Counted from the stretch's first letter, positions 51,541-60,647 are shown. The stretch is DNA of 64,000 nucleotides from JABDJX01 sp039942715 (GCA_039942715.1 JBDVBY010000006.1:558001-622000), one strand, 5' to 3'. Notes: generated by a model from the sequence alone, not told the origin. A program made the numbers and translations.

Positions 51541-52498
51541 TGCGATCACAGACCCCGTCGCGGCACAGCCGCCGCGCTCACAGTGGGCAGATGTCTGGGG
51601 CCAGTTCAAAAGTCACCGCGGCGCAATGATTGGCGCGTGGATTTTCATCATCATTGTTCTGCTCACCATTGTCGGACCTTTCGTTTATTGGAATGACCCA
51701 AAGATCGTGCCCACCGGGCGCGAATTCCTGACATTGCGCGACACCCGTCCTATTTACACCATCCTGTGGGACGCGGACGCCAAGGTGAACTGGGCCTATC
51801 CCCTAGGCACAGACAACTTGGGCCGCGACATTCTCGGTCGTCTTCTGACCGGAGGGCGTGTCAGCCTTGCCGTAGGGATGGCCGCGATGATCTTGTCCGT
51901 ACTGCTTGGCACGCTGGTTGGCGTACTGGCAGGTTACTTCAAAGCCTTAGACGGCATCCTGATGCGCCTTACCGATCTTTTCCTAGCACTGCCTCTTCTG
52001 CCTTTGTTGTTGGTCGCAGTGCTTTTGTTCCGCGAGCCTTTGAATAGGGCATTCGGACCAGAAGGAGGGACCTTTATCCTGATCGTTACGCTTGTGGGCA
52101 TCACCAGTTGGATGCAGACGGCAAGGATCGTGCGCGGCGATGTGCTTGCGCTCAAAGAACGCGAGTTCATTTTGGCCGCGCGATCAATTGGGACTTCGCC
52201 CACCAAAATGATCACGCGCCATCTGCTTCCCAATGTCATGAGCCCGATCATGGTTTCGGCCACGCTTGGAATCGCCACAGCTATCATAACCGAGTCAGCG
52301 CTGTCTTTCCTTGGCTTTGGCTTCCCACCAGACTTTCCAACATGGGGCAAACTGTTGTTTGACGCCGTTGATCGCATGGAGCTTTATCCCGAACGCGTCT
52401 TCTGGCCGGGTGTTATGATCTCGCTCACCGTACTTTCTGTGAACTATGTCGGTGACGGTCTGCGCGACGCCTTAGACCCACGCATTCGCGGGCGTTAG
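51533..52498 (+). CDS. Peptide ABC transporter, permease 2 (DppC type)
   Basis: A 321-aa permease. The N-terminal oligopeptide-permease segment (WADVWGQFKSHRGAMIGAWIFI) is followed by six helices. GTDNLGRDILGRLLTGGRVSL is the DppC/OppC signature, and the EAA loop is FILAARSIGTSPTKMITRHLLPN. It forms the pore with DppB and ends 8 bp from the convergent DUF3422 gene. Confidence 0.94.
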   Translation: MTDAITDPVAAQPPRSQWADVWGQFKSHRGAMIGAWIFIIIVLLTIVGPFVYWNDPKIVPTGREFLTLRDTRPIYTILWDADAKVNWAYPLGTDNLGRDILGRLLTGGRVSLAVGMAAMILSVLLGTLVGVLAGYFKALDGILMRLTDLFLALPLLPLLLVAVLLFREPLNRAFGPEGGTFILIVTLVGITSWMQTARIVRGDVLALKEREFILAARSIGTSPTKMITRHLLPNVMSPIMVSATLGIATAIITESALSFLGFGFPPDFPTWGKLLFDAVDRMELYPERVFWPGVMISLTVLSVNYVGDGLRDALDPRIRGR

Positions 52499-52506
52499 AA
52501 CGCCAT

Positions 52507-53787
52507 TTACTCGATCGTTTTGCGGATGCGCCGTACGACAAACCAAATCAAAATCAATACGAGCGGGGTCAGTAGCGACATCGCAGCAATTTTGCTGACA
52601 CCCGCCTGAGCAAACAGCGGATAAGTCAAATAGGTCAGCAAGTTCACCGCGTAGTAGCTGATCGCAACGACCGAAAACCCCTCAACAGTGCGTTGCAGCT
52701 TAAGCTGCATATCCGCACGGCGATCCATGGACGCCAACAACTCTTGGTTCTGCGCTGAGCGCTCGACATCAACCCGCGTTCGCAGCAAATCAGCAGCGCG
52801 CGCGGCACGCTCCGCCATTGTTCTTAAACGACCCTCAACCGATTTCACCGTTCGCATGGCCGGATCAAATCGGCGTGCCATAAACTCGCCAAAGGTCTGG
52901 CGGCCAAAAAAGCGTTCTTCACGCAGGACTTCAATGCGTTGGTTCACCAAGGCTTCGTAAGCACCTGTCGCACCAAATCGGAAGGCGGTTTGCGCCAGCA
53001 TATTTTCCAGCTCTGTTGAGACATTCAAAAGTGACTCAAGCGTTTCTTCTGCCACTGAGTCCGCCTCGGACATCTTTTGCATCAAGCCGGAAAGCTGCCC
53101 ATCAATCTCGCCCATACGCCCGCCAATCGCGCGCGTGCGGCTAAGCCCAAGCATCGACATCGATTTATATGTTTCAATCTCGCAAAGACGTTGCACAACC
53201 CGACCGATGCGCCGCTCATCCGTCGACGCGTTCACGAAGAGTGCGAACCGCACATGACCAGCCGGATCAATCCGAAAATCGCAGGCCATAACCGCGCTGT
53301 CATCCAACACCGTGCTGACAGCCAGACTTTCGGGCACAAACCAGTCATTCATTTTTTTGGAAATCGCCTCTGGATCAGTCTCTCTTTCGACTCGAACAAG
53401 CGCCGAGGTGATCACCTGCCCCGGAGCTGCAGCCAACCAATCATTGGGAAAAACCTCAAACGTCTTCCCATCGAAAGGCTCTTCAGCAGCGCCATCCCGA
53501 AAAACAGTGTACGTCACGAACTCCGTGTGGCTTTCCCATTTCAAACGATACTTACCCAAATCACCCGAGTAATGTGTTGAGCCGGGCTGGGGATGTGCCG
53601 CCCCGTAACGATCCAGCAAGGCAATCAGATGCCCACGATCCACATCGCGATCTCGCCCCACGGCGTTCTCTGGCTGTTTTATCGCCAGGTAAGCCGCACG
53701 GCTTGGCGCCTCCAACGTTGGGAAGGGGCGTGCGTGCAATTCATTCGCCAAAGAAAAGCGAAGGGGATGATCTTCAATGCCGTTCAT
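52507..53787 (-). CDS. DUF3422-family membrane protein
   Basis: A 426-aa member of DUF3422, a proteobacterial family with no known function. The N-terminus HPLRFSLANELHARPFPTLEAPSRA is characteristic. A soluble body with a long helical part (about residues 220-370, rich in Arg/Glu) leads to two C-terminal membrane helices (VVAISYYAVNLLTYLTYPLF and ISLLTPLVLILIWFVV-like). The topology resembles a membrane-anchored coiled coil. ATG 53787 is used; an in-frame TTG lies two codons upstream. Confidence 0.9.
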   Translation of the reverse strand: MNGIEDHPLRFSLANELHARPFPTLEAPSRAAYLAIKQPENAVGRDRDVDRGHLIALLDRYGAAHPQPGSTHYSGDLGKYRLKWESHTEFVTYTVFRDGAAEEPFDGKTFEVFPNDWLAAAPGQVITSALVRVERETDPEAISKKMNDWFVPESLAVSTVLDDSAVMACDFRIDPAGHVRFALFVNASTDERRIGRVVQRLCEIETYKSMSMLGLSRTRAIGGRMGEIDGQLSGLMQKMSEADSVAEETLESLLNVSTELENMLAQTAFRFGATGAYEALVNQRIEVLREERFFGRQTFGEFMARRFDPAMRTVKSVEGRLRTMAERAARAADLLRTRVDVERSAQNQELLASMDRRADMQLKLQRTVEGFSVVAISYYAVNLLTYLTYPLFAQAGVSKIAAMSLLTPLVLILIWFVVRRIRKTIE

Positions 53788-53894
53788 GAACAAAGGCCTC
53801 TCTTAAGAGCCCCTTCTACACGCAGAACTACCATGAGAGAAACCATTTTTTGTCGCAGAATCCGTATCTTAGCGGTCGACAATGGCATACCGCC

Positions 53895-54320
53895 CTAAAG
53901 TCGGTCCATCCGTGCCAACTCGATCCGGGGACAGCGGTTCATCACAACTTTTAGGCCTGCAGCTTCTGCGACTGCCGCTGCTTCGTGATCGACAACACCA
54001 AGTTGCGTCCAAATCACCGCAGCGTTCACCGCTATTGCCTCGTGAACAACGCCCATCAAAGCCGCGCTTTTGCGAAATACATCAACCATATCAATAGGCT
54101 TGGGGACATCTGCCAGCGTTGGATAAACTCTTTGCCCGAGAATGTCGCCCTGCGCATTTGGGTTGACCGGGATCACCTCGAACCCTGCTTCGATCAATGT
54201 CTGCATAACGATGTAACTTGGCCGATTCTCTCTTGGCGACGCGCCGACCAAAGCGATGGTTTTCACATCCTCTAAGATGTCGGCGACATAGCCCTCGGCA
54301 TATGGCTCTGAATGGTCCAT
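53895..54320 (-). CDS. CoA-binding-domain protein (YccU type)
   Basis: A 141-aa Rossmann-fold protein with a single CoA_binding_2 domain. Visible features are TIALVGASPRENRPSYIVMQTLIEAGFEVIPVNPN and GQRVYPTLADVPKPIDMVDVFR. The family is widespread and thought to bind CoA or a related cofactor; no reaction is established. It is 107 bp upstream of DUF3422 on the same strand. Confidence 0.92.
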   Translation of the reverse strand: MDHSEPYAEGYVADILEDVKTIALVGASPRENRPSYIVMQTLIEAGFEVIPVNPNAQGDILGQRVYPTLADVPKPIDMVDVFRKSAALMGVVHEAIAVNAAVIWTQLGVVDHEAAAVAEAAGLKVVMNRCPRIELARMDRL

Positions 54321-54413
54321 AGGGATAATAATGCGAACAATTTGGGTAAATTGAAAGCATGTCGTTCGCCCTCACCAAAGTTCCATCGCGCCTCAGGCCT
54401 TCGACCAGCCATC

Positions 54414-54441
54414 TTGCCTGTTAACCTTTACCCGATATAGT
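54414..54441 (+). promoter_or_regulatory. Candidate sigma-70-type promoter
   Basis: TTGCCT at 54414-54419 and TATAGT at 54436-54441 are spaced 16 bp apart, 24 bp before the glycosyltransferase-like gene. The boxes match the consensus well enough for a candidate only. Confidence 0.4.
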
Positions 54442-54464
54442 GCGAAAAACAGGCGCAAAGACCC

Positions 54465-55460
54465 ATGCAAAGCACATCAGGCACATTCGATATCGTGATC
54501 GTAGCCCAATCCGGCCGTCTCACCTATGAAGCCGTGATGTTTGTCGCCTCCTTGCGCACATTTGCCCCCGATTTCAACGGCGAGATCTATGTCTGCGAAC
54601 CGCAACCCGGGGCCCTTTGGCCTAAAGACCCCCGCATCGATGATTTAGAAGCACGCGGTTTATTGCTGCGCCTTGGTGCCAAGTTGTTGCCGTTTGAAAG
54701 CATACACTTCGGCGCGCGCTATCCACACGGCAACAAGGTCGAAGCACTCGCCGCCCTGCCCGCGGGACGCCCGTTTGTGTTCTTTGACACCGACACATTA
54801 ATCACCGGGCCGATTGATGCGCTGCCTTTCGATTTCGAGACGCCTTCGGCCTCAATGGCGCGTGAAAACACGTGGCCCACACCGCCGCTTTATGGCCCCG
54901 GTTACACCGCGATATGGCGGGCGATTTATAACCACTTCGGTGTTCCGTTCGAAGCCACACTTGATCTAAGCGAACCTGATGAACACTGGCGCCGCTATCT
55001 CTATTTTAACGCTGGCTGGTTCTTTCACTCTTGCCCAAACACGTTTGGCAAAACGATGATCGATATCATGACGGGTGTGCGCGACGACGACTTGCCAGAA
55101 CTTGCAAGCCAAACATTGTATCCTTGGCTTGACCAAATCGCATTGCCGGTCGCCATTGCAAAACACAGCGGAGGCCGCCCGCCCGAAACTCTAAACGGAC
55201 TGGACGGCGATATCTCTATCCATTGGCGCGCCCTACCCCTATTCTACGCCAAGGCGTCATCAACACAGCTTGCCAAATTCGACGAAGTCGTACGCCCGAA
55301 TCGAATCAAGAAGGTTCTGAAAACCTACGAGCCTTTCAAGCGGATGATTTATCATGGCCGTGGTGACAAGGTACGCGCACTATTCGACCAAGATCACCTG
55401 CCGATCCGGGAAAAAGTCATCCGAAACCGCATCAAACGAGAACGCCTTTGGATGCGGTGA
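54465..55460 (+). CDS. Putative GT-A-fold glycosyltransferase
   Basis: A 331-aa soluble protein without a recognised family. Residues 8-110 look like a nucleotide-sugar-binding half ending in the motif FFDTDTLITGPIDAL, a DxD-type metal site (near residue 108) typical of GT-A glycosyltransferases. NAGWFFHSCP and LYPWLDQIALPVAIAKH resemble acceptor-half loops of GT8-like enzymes. The C-terminus is strongly basic (RIKKVLKTYEPFKR, VIRNRIKRERLWMR), suggesting membrane association. Donor and acceptor are unknown. Confidence 0.7.
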   Translation: MQSTSGTFDIVIVAQSGRLTYEAVMFVASLRTFAPDFNGEIYVCEPQPGALWPKDPRIDDLEARGLLLRLGAKLLPFESIHFGARYPHGNKVEALAALPAGRPFVFFDTDTLITGPIDALPFDFETPSASMARENTWPTPPLYGPGYTAIWRAIYNHFGVPFEATLDLSEPDEHWRRYLYFNAGWFFHSCPNTFGKTMIDIMTGVRDDDLPELASQTLYPWLDQIALPVAIAKHSGGRPPETLNGLDGDISIHWRALPLFYAKASSTQLAKFDEVVRPNRIKKVLKTYEPFKRMIYHGRGDKVRALFDQDHLPIREKVIRNRIKRERLWMR

Positions 55461-55523
55461 TCTGCGTTGCAGCATTGCGGGCAGCCCTATAGGGTCGCGC
55501 GCAGTCCAACGAGGGAGAATAAG

Positions 55524-56813
55524 ATGTCCGATCGCGAGTTGTCATTTGACACAAAGCAAATTCACGCAGGCGCAAACGCAGACCCTGCCACTGGCGCGCG
55601 CCAAGTGCCGATTTACCAATCCACCGCCTTTGTGTTCAAAGACGCCGACCACGCCGCGCGTCTTTTTAATCTGCAAGAGATCGGCTACATTTATTCGCGC
55701 CTGACAAACCCAACAGTTTCTGCACTCGCCGAGCGGATCACCCATCTTGAAGGTGGCGCAGGAGGTATATGCTGCTCCTCTGGTCACGCTGCCCAAATCA
55801 TGGCGCTGTTCCCGCTGATGATGCCAGGATGCAATATCGTCGCCTCAAACCGTCTTTACGGCGGCAGCTACACGCAGTTCACACAAACGATAAAACGTTT
55901 CGGCTGGTCCGCCACCCTGGTTGATATCGACGATGCCGATGCGATCAAAGACGCGATTGATGAAAACACCCGCGCCGTGTTCTGCGAAAGCATCGCCAAT
56001 CCTGGTGGTCACATCGCCGATCTCGACGCGATCTCTGCAATCGCGGATGACGCCGGCATTCCGCTGATCGTCGACAACACTTCCGCCTCGCCCTACCTGT
56101 GTAACCCGTTCAAACACGGTGCGACGCTGGTTGTGCACTCCACCACGAAATACCTCACCGGCAACGGCACGGTCACAGGCGGTGCGGTGATTGATTCAGG
56201 CAAATTCGATTGGTCAGCCTCCGACAAATTCCCGTCTCTCTCCCAACCAGAGCCTGCCTACCACGGCCTAAAGTTCCACGAGGCCCTCGGCCCCATGGCC
56301 TTTACCTTCCACTCTATCGCCGTCGGCCTGCGCGATCTCGGCATGACAATGAACCCACAAGGCGCGCACTACACGCTGATGGGCATCGAAACCCTGTCGC
56401 TGCGCATGGATAAACACGTCGCCAACGCCAAAAAGGTCGCCAAATGGCTGGAAAACGATGATCGGATCGAAAAGGTCACCTACGCAGGCCTTGAAAGCTC
56501 GCCTTACTATGATCGCATCGCGAAAATCTGCCCTAAAGGCGCTGGTGCGCTTTTCACTGTCGCAGTCAAAGGCGGCTACGAGGCATGTGTGAAACTGGTC
56601 GACGAGCTCGAGCTCTTTAGCCACGTTGCCAATCTTGGTGATGCACGCTCTCTGATCATTCATTCGGCTTCAACCACGCACCGCCAGTTGACCGATGAAC
56701 AGCGCGAAGCGGCAGGTGCAGGCGACAATGTTGTCCGACTTTCAATCGGTATCGAAGACGCAGACGATATAATCGCTGATTTGGATCAAGCTCTGACAAA
56801 AGCTACGTCTTAA
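55524..56813 (+). CDS. metY: O-acetylhomoserine aminocarboxypropyltransferase (sulfhydrylase)
   Basis: A 429-aa Cys/Met-metabolism PLP enzyme that makes homocysteine from O-acetylhomoserine and sulfide. The N-terminus TKQIHAGANADPATGARQVPIYQSTAFVF is diagnostic, the PLP lysine is K209 (HSTTKYLTGNG), and SRLTNPTVSALAERI and LFSHVANLGDARSLIIHSAS are typical. ATG 55524 has GGGAGA before it. I looked for a SAM-II riboswitch in the short leader and saw none. A strong terminator follows. Confidence 0.94.
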   Translation: MSDRELSFDTKQIHAGANADPATGARQVPIYQSTAFVFKDADHAARLFNLQEIGYIYSRLTNPTVSALAERITHLEGGAGGICCSSGHAAQIMALFPLMMPGCNIVASNRLYGGSYTQFTQTIKRFGWSATLVDIDDADAIKDAIDENTRAVFCESIANPGGHIADLDAISAIADDAGIPLIVDNTSASPYLCNPFKHGATLVVHSTTKYLTGNGTVTGGAVIDSGKFDWSASDKFPSLSQPEPAYHGLKFHEALGPMAFTFHSIAVGLRDLGMTMNPQGAHYTLMGIETLSLRMDKHVANAKKVAKWLENDDRIEKVTYAGLESSPYYDRIAKICPKGAGALFTVAVKGGYEACVKLVDELELFSHVANLGDARSLIIHSASTTHRQLTDEQREAAGAGDNVVRLSIGIEDADDIIADLDQALTKATS

Positions 56814-56853
56814 GCTTTCTTTTTTCTTGTAAAAAATGCCTCCACCGGAGGCA

Positions 56854-56891
56854 AAAAAGGGGGCGAGACCGCAAGGTCTCGCCCCCTTTTT
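56854..56891. terminator. Bidirectional rho-independent terminator between metY and pdxJ
   Basis: AAAAAGGGGGCGAGACC at 56854-56870 pairs perfectly with GGTCTCGCCCCCTTTTT at 56875-56891 around a GCAA tetraloop. The A-run and T-run on opposite sides let it serve both convergent genes. Confidence 0.9.
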
Positions 56892-56892
56892 G

Positions 56893-56922
56893 GCGACGTG
56901 CGCAGCACGGCGCAAACCAGCT
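56893..56922. repeat. Partial copy 5 of the intergenic repeat
   Basis: GCGACGTGCGCAGCACGGCG followed by CAAACCAG. Only the first hairpin half of the repeat is present; it matches copy 3 (GCGACGCGCG..., CGGCGCAAATCAG) closely. It lies directly beside the metY/pdxJ terminator, which replaces the second hairpin. Confidence 0.5.
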
Positions 56923-57665
56923 TAGGCGCGCGCGCCGTCCATAATCAAACGCATTTCTTCAATGGCCGGACGCAAGCCTTTAAAAATGGCCTCTCCGATC
57001 AAAAAATGCCCAATGTTCAATTCCATAACCTCTGGAAATGCAGCCACAGGAGCAGTGGTTTCGTAAGTCAGACCATGCCCCGCATGCACTTCTAGCCCAA
57101 GGGAGGCTGCAAAAGCCGACATCTCACGCAAGCTTTCCAATTCCGCATCACGCTCTTCAAATCGTTCCTCGGCATGCGCATCACAATACGCTCCGGTGTG
57201 AAGCTCTATCACCTGTGCCCCAATGCGGTGCGCAGCCTCAATCTGGCGCACGTCCGCCGCAATAAAGATCGACACACGACAGCCAGCATCGCGCAAGGGT
57301 GCAATAAAATGCGCAAGTTTGTTTTCTTCGCGCGCCACCTCAAGTCCACCCTCAGTCGTGCGCTCCTCACGCTTTTCCGGAACGATGCACACGGCATGCG
57401 GTTTATGGCGCAACGCAATCGCCTGCATCTCATCGGTTGCCGCCATTTCAAAGTTCAAAGGCACGTTAAGCACCTCCATCAGCCCTTCGATGTCAGCATC
57501 CGAAATATGGCGGCGATCTTCGCGCAAGTGCGCCGTGATCCCATCTGCTCCAGCTTCTTCTGCCAGTTTTGCAGCCCGCAATGGATCCGGATACATGCCT
57601 CCACGCGCATTGCGCACGGTGGCCACATGATCGATGTTCACGCCTAGTCTTAACTTTTCACTCAC
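56922..57665 (-). CDS. pdxJ: Pyridoxine 5'-phosphate synthase
   Basis: The last enzyme of the DXP-dependent vitamin B6 pathway, condensing 1-deoxyxylulose 5-phosphate with 3-amino-2-oxopropyl phosphate; 247 aa, standard length. VNIDHVATVRNARGGMYPDP is the N-terminal signature, with GADGITAHLREDRRHI, CIVPEKREERTTEGGL and ELHTGAYCDA all conserved. It is a lone gene, convergent with metY. Confidence 0.96.
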   Translation of the reverse strand: MSEKLRLGVNIDHVATVRNARGGMYPDPLRAAKLAEEAGADGITAHLREDRRHISDADIEGLMEVLNVPLNFEMAATDEMQAIALRHKPHAVCIVPEKREERTTEGGLEVAREENKLAHFIAPLRDAGCRVSIFIAADVRQIEAAHRIGAQVIELHTGAYCDAHAEERFEERDAELESLREMSAFAASLGLEVHAGHGLTYETTAPVAAFPEVMELNIGHFLIGEAIFKGLRPAIEEMRLIMDGARA

Positions 57666-57744
57666 AGTTCACACCTCCACACGATTTCGAGCGCACCCTA
57701 GGAGCGCGATTGCACCCTGTCCATGGGCCAAATACCGTTGGAAT

Positions 57745-58602
57745 ATGGCCCGACTTTTTCTTTTGACCACTCTTGCGATGATCGCCTTTGCAGCGAACTC
57801 TATTCTGAACCGGGCCGCCTTAGCAGATGGCGAAGCCGGACCAGCAGCTTTTGCCGCCATCCGCACCCTTTCTGGCGCCATTTGCCTGTTCGCTTTGGTC
57901 TCCGCGCGCCGGGGCATCCCAACCTTGACCAGCCCCAAACGTTGGATCGGAACAGGCGCGCTCACACTTTATATGCTTGGGTTTTCTTTTGCATACATCG
58001 CTTTAGACGCAGGCACCGGTGCCTTGATCCTATTCGGCGGCACGCAAATCACCATGTTTGCAGGCGCATTGATTGCAGGCGAACGCCCGTCAGCCGCCCG
58101 ATGGATTGGTGCGCTCATCGCTTTTGCCGGATTGATCTGGCTGTTGTGGCCGGGAGCGGCGGGCGCACCTAATGTCTCCCCGGCCCTTTTGATGGCAGCG
58201 GCGGCATTAGGTTGGGGCATCTACTCACTCGTCGGGCGCGGTGTGGCGGATCCCTTGCAAGAAACTGCTGCGAACTTCATTTGCGCCGCCCCCATCACGC
58301 TTTTGCTTTTTGCAGTCATGTTCGATGGGATCACCTCGCGCGGTCTTATCCTTGCTGTAGTCTCCGGCGCACTCACATCGGGGCTCGGATACGCGCTTTG
58401 GTATGCGATCCTGCCCCGGTTCGACGCTTCGGTCGCGGCCTTGTCACAATTAACCGTGCCAATCATCGCTGCCTTTGGCGGCGCACTGCTGTTGGCCGAG
58501 CCACCCACGTCCCGTCTGATTGTTGCCACAGCCCTCGTGATCGGCGGCGTGGCGTTTGGCATTTTGGGCGGTCAGCGCAAGATTGGTTCCAAGGGGTCGT
58601 AA
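57745..58602 (+). CDS. EamA-family drug/metabolite transporter
   Basis: A 285-aa protein with ten predicted membrane helices in two EamA repeats (about residues 5-130 and 145-280). Features include LNRAALADGEAGPAAFAAIRTLSGA, YIALDAGTGALILFGGTQITMFAGALIAGE and AYALWYAILPRFDASVAALSQLTVPIIAAFGGALLL-like segments. It probably exports small metabolites; substrate unknown. ATG 57745 fits the first helix. It overlaps the convergent NUDIX gene by 31 bp. Confidence 0.9.
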   Translation: MARLFLLTTLAMIAFAANSILNRAALADGEAGPAAFAAIRTLSGAICLFALVSARRGIPTLTSPKRWIGTGALTLYMLGFSFAYIALDAGTGALILFGGTQITMFAGALIAGERPSAARWIGALIAFAGLIWLLWPGAAGAPNVSPALLMAAAALGWGIYSLVGRGVADPLQETAANFICAAPITLLLFAVMFDGITSRGLILAVVSGALTSGLGYALWYAILPRFDASVAALSQLTVPIIAAFGGALLLAEPPTSRLIVATALVIGGVAFGILGGQRKIGSKGS

Positions 58603-59024
58603 AACGCAGGGCCTTTGTCTGTGCCCCAAGCAACGTCTGCGAGGCTGTCCGGCTTAACACGCAATGTTGCCAACTCGCCGCGCGTGACCCAACGCCGTTC
58701 GCTCACCACACCTTCTGGATCAGTCCAAGCACCATGCGGATCACCACTCAGGTAATCGCAGCGAAAATAGATATCTACTTGATGGAACGTGCCATTGGGG
58801 TCATGAAATTCGTTCACCATAACCGGGACGCCAACCAACACATCAAGGCCAGTTTCCTCGTAAACCTCACGCTTAAGGTTTTCGGGAAGCGATTGGCCAG
58901 GCTCAACGCCACCACCGGGCGCGCACATCAAATCGCTTTTTCCATCCGCCCAAGCGTTGACCAACAAAAGGCGGTCTTCGCGCATAATCAATCCGCGCAC
59001 TGCCAGCCGGGGGCGACCCTTCAT
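58572..59024 (-). CDS. NUDIX hydrolase
   Basis: A 150-aa pyrophosphohydrolase. The NUDIX box runs GGGVEPGQSLPENLKREVYE plus ETGL, with the catalytic glutamates in place. The N-terminal AVRGLIMREDRLLLVN is also typical. Substrate class (nucleotide, sugar nucleotide or other) is unclear. The stop lies inside the 3' end of the EamA gene, and the ATG overlaps the purK stop by 4 bp, so it is the end of purE-purK-NUDIX. Confidence 0.9.
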   Translation of the reverse strand: MKGRPRLAVRGLIMREDRLLLVNAWADGKSDLMCAPGGGVEPGQSLPENLKREVYEETGLDVLVGVPVMVNEFHDPNGTFHQVDIYFRCDYLSGDPHGAWTDPEGVVSERRWVTRGELATLRVKPDSLADVAWGTDKGPAFYDPLEPILR

Positions 59025-60118
59025 CTGTCAGATGCAGGCGCGATCACCCGTGTCACATGCCCCATCTTGCGCCCAGCCCGCGCTTCCGCTTTTCCATAAA
59101 GATGCAAAAGCGCGCCAGTCTCGCCTGAAATACCGGGCACAAACTTCAGATCATCTCCAATCAGGTTGGTCATCACCACATCAGAGTGCCGCACTGGATC
59201 AAGCAACGGCCAACCGGCAATCGCGCGGATATGTTGCTCAAACTGATCAATCACAGCACCCGCTTCGGTCCAATGTCCTGAGTTATGCACGCGCGGCGCA
59301 ATCTCGTTCACAATCAATCCGTCGCTTGTATCAAACAGCTCGACGCCCAGCACGCCGACGTAATCCAAAGCTGCAAGGATAGTCCCGGCTATGCCAAACG
59401 CGCGCTCGCGTGTGTCAGAACTGATCGCAGCAGGCACAGTTGTCGTGTGCAAAATTCCGTCCTTGTGAACGTTTTCACCCGGCTCAAAACAGGCAATGGT
59501 TCCATCAATGCCACGCGCTGCAATCACGCTGATCTCGCGCTCAAAGTCCACAAAACCTTCCAATATCGCCTCGGCCCCCGACATCATATCAAGCGCAGCG
59601 CTTGCGTCGGTTGGCGCGTTCAAACGTGCCTGCCCTTTACCGTCATAGCCCAAACGCCGCGTCTTCAGGATCGATGGCGTACCAATCGTAGCAATCGCTT
59701 GCGCGATCAACGCTGCCGCATCTGCAGCACTTGCATCAAAGGTAGCAAAAGGCGCAGTCGCAAGGCCGATGTCGTTGAGGAACGTCTTTTCAGTTAGTCG
59801 ATCTTGCGAGACTGAGAGCGCTTTGCGGTTGGGTTGAAAACTGGCCAAAGTCTCAATCCGGTCAAGCGCTTCGGCAGGAACGTTTTCGAATTCATAAGTC
59901 ACAACATCAACACCACGCGCGAAGGCTTCCAAAGCCTCACCGTCGTCATATCCAGCCGTATAGGTTTTGACCGCAACCTCTCCCGCTGGCGGGTTGGCAC
60001 CGGGTTCAAAAATATGCACGTGAAAGCCAAGACGTCCGGCTGCCATAGCCAGCATGCGCCCAAGTTGTCCGCCCCCAAGAATGCCAATGGTTTGGCCGGG
60101 CGTTAAAGGATCACTCAT
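59021..60118 (-). CDS. purK: N5-carboxyaminoimidazole ribonucleotide synthase
   Basis: ATP-grasp enzyme of purine synthesis, 365 aa, using AIR, ATP and bicarbonate. GQTIGILGGGQLGRMLAMAAG opens the protein, the ATP-grasp core includes ILKTRRLGYDGKGQ, and the metal-binding end is VNEIAPRVHNSGHWT. ATG 60118 overlaps the purE stop by 8 bp, so an upstream in-frame start at 60145 is rejected. Confidence 0.95.
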   Translation of the reverse strand: MSDPLTPGQTIGILGGGQLGRMLAMAAGRLGFHVHIFEPGANPPAGEVAVKTYTAGYDDGEALEAFARGVDVVTYEFENVPAEALDRIETLASFQPNRKALSVSQDRLTEKTFLNDIGLATAPFATFDASAADAAALIAQAIATIGTPSILKTRRLGYDGKGQARLNAPTDASAALDMMSGAEAILEGFVDFEREISVIAARGIDGTIACFEPGENVHKDGILHTTTVPAAISSDTRERAFGIAGTILAALDYVGVLGVELFDTSDGLIVNEIAPRVHNSGHWTEAGAVIDQFEQHIRAIAGWPLLDPVRHSDVVMTNLIGDDLKFVPGISGETGALLHLYGKAEARAGRKMGHVTRVIAPASDR

Positions 60119-60590
60119 CAACAGGCTCCTCGGGGATTGATGCACTTAGATCAGCACGCCATTGATCCAGCCGGCCCGCAAGGTCGGGATCGTGCACAGC
60201 CAACATGCCCGCCGCCATCAAGCCTGCGTTCATCCCACCGCCAATGGCCATCGTCGCCACAGGAAAGCCACGTGGCATTTGAAGGATCGAATAAAGACTA
60301 TCCACACCTTTTAAAGCACGTGTTTCAACGGGCACGCCGATCACCGGAATCCGGGTTTTTGAAGCCATCATTCCCGGCAAATGTGCGGCACCGCCAGCGC
60401 CGGCGATGATCACCTGCAATCCACGATCAACTGCGGTCTTACCGTAGTCCCACAACCGATCCGGCGTGCGGTGCGCCGAGACGATCTTGGTCTCATAAGC
60501 TACACCAAGCGTGTCCAGAATGTCTGCGGCAGGCTTCATCGTCGGCCAATCCGACTGACTGCCCATAATAATCCCGACAACTGTTGTCAT
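60111..60590 (-). CDS. purE: N5-carboxyaminoimidazole ribonucleotide mutase
   Basis: A 159-aa class I PurE, which converts N5-CAIR to CAIR, the step after PurK. It has GIIMGSQSDWPTMKPAADIL, SAHRTPDRLWDYG with the catalytic histidine, and GAGGAAHLPGMMASKT. GAGAGG before ATG 60590 supports the start. Overlap with purK ensures joint synthesis. Confidence 0.96.
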   Translation of the reverse strand: MTTVVGIIMGSQSDWPTMKPAADILDTLGVAYETKIVSAHRTPDRLWDYGKTAVDRGLQVIIAGAGGAAHLPGMMASKTRIPVIGVPVETRALKGVDSLYSILQMPRGFPVATMAIGGGMNAGLMAAGMLAVHDPDLAGRLDQWRADLSASIPEEPVDE

Positions 60591-60647
60591 GAAACCTCTC
60601 CCCGGCGTTCTCGCAGACCCTAAACGCCCGACCAATCCCCTGCAATG

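Noticed and set aside
55461..55523. SAM-II riboswitch in the metY leader
   Set aside because: Only 63 bp are available and I see no SAM-II pseudoknot core sequence.
4654..56922. Reading the repeated hairpins as a CRISPR array
   Set aside because: Copies are kilobases apart, inverted relative to each other, and have no spacers between them.
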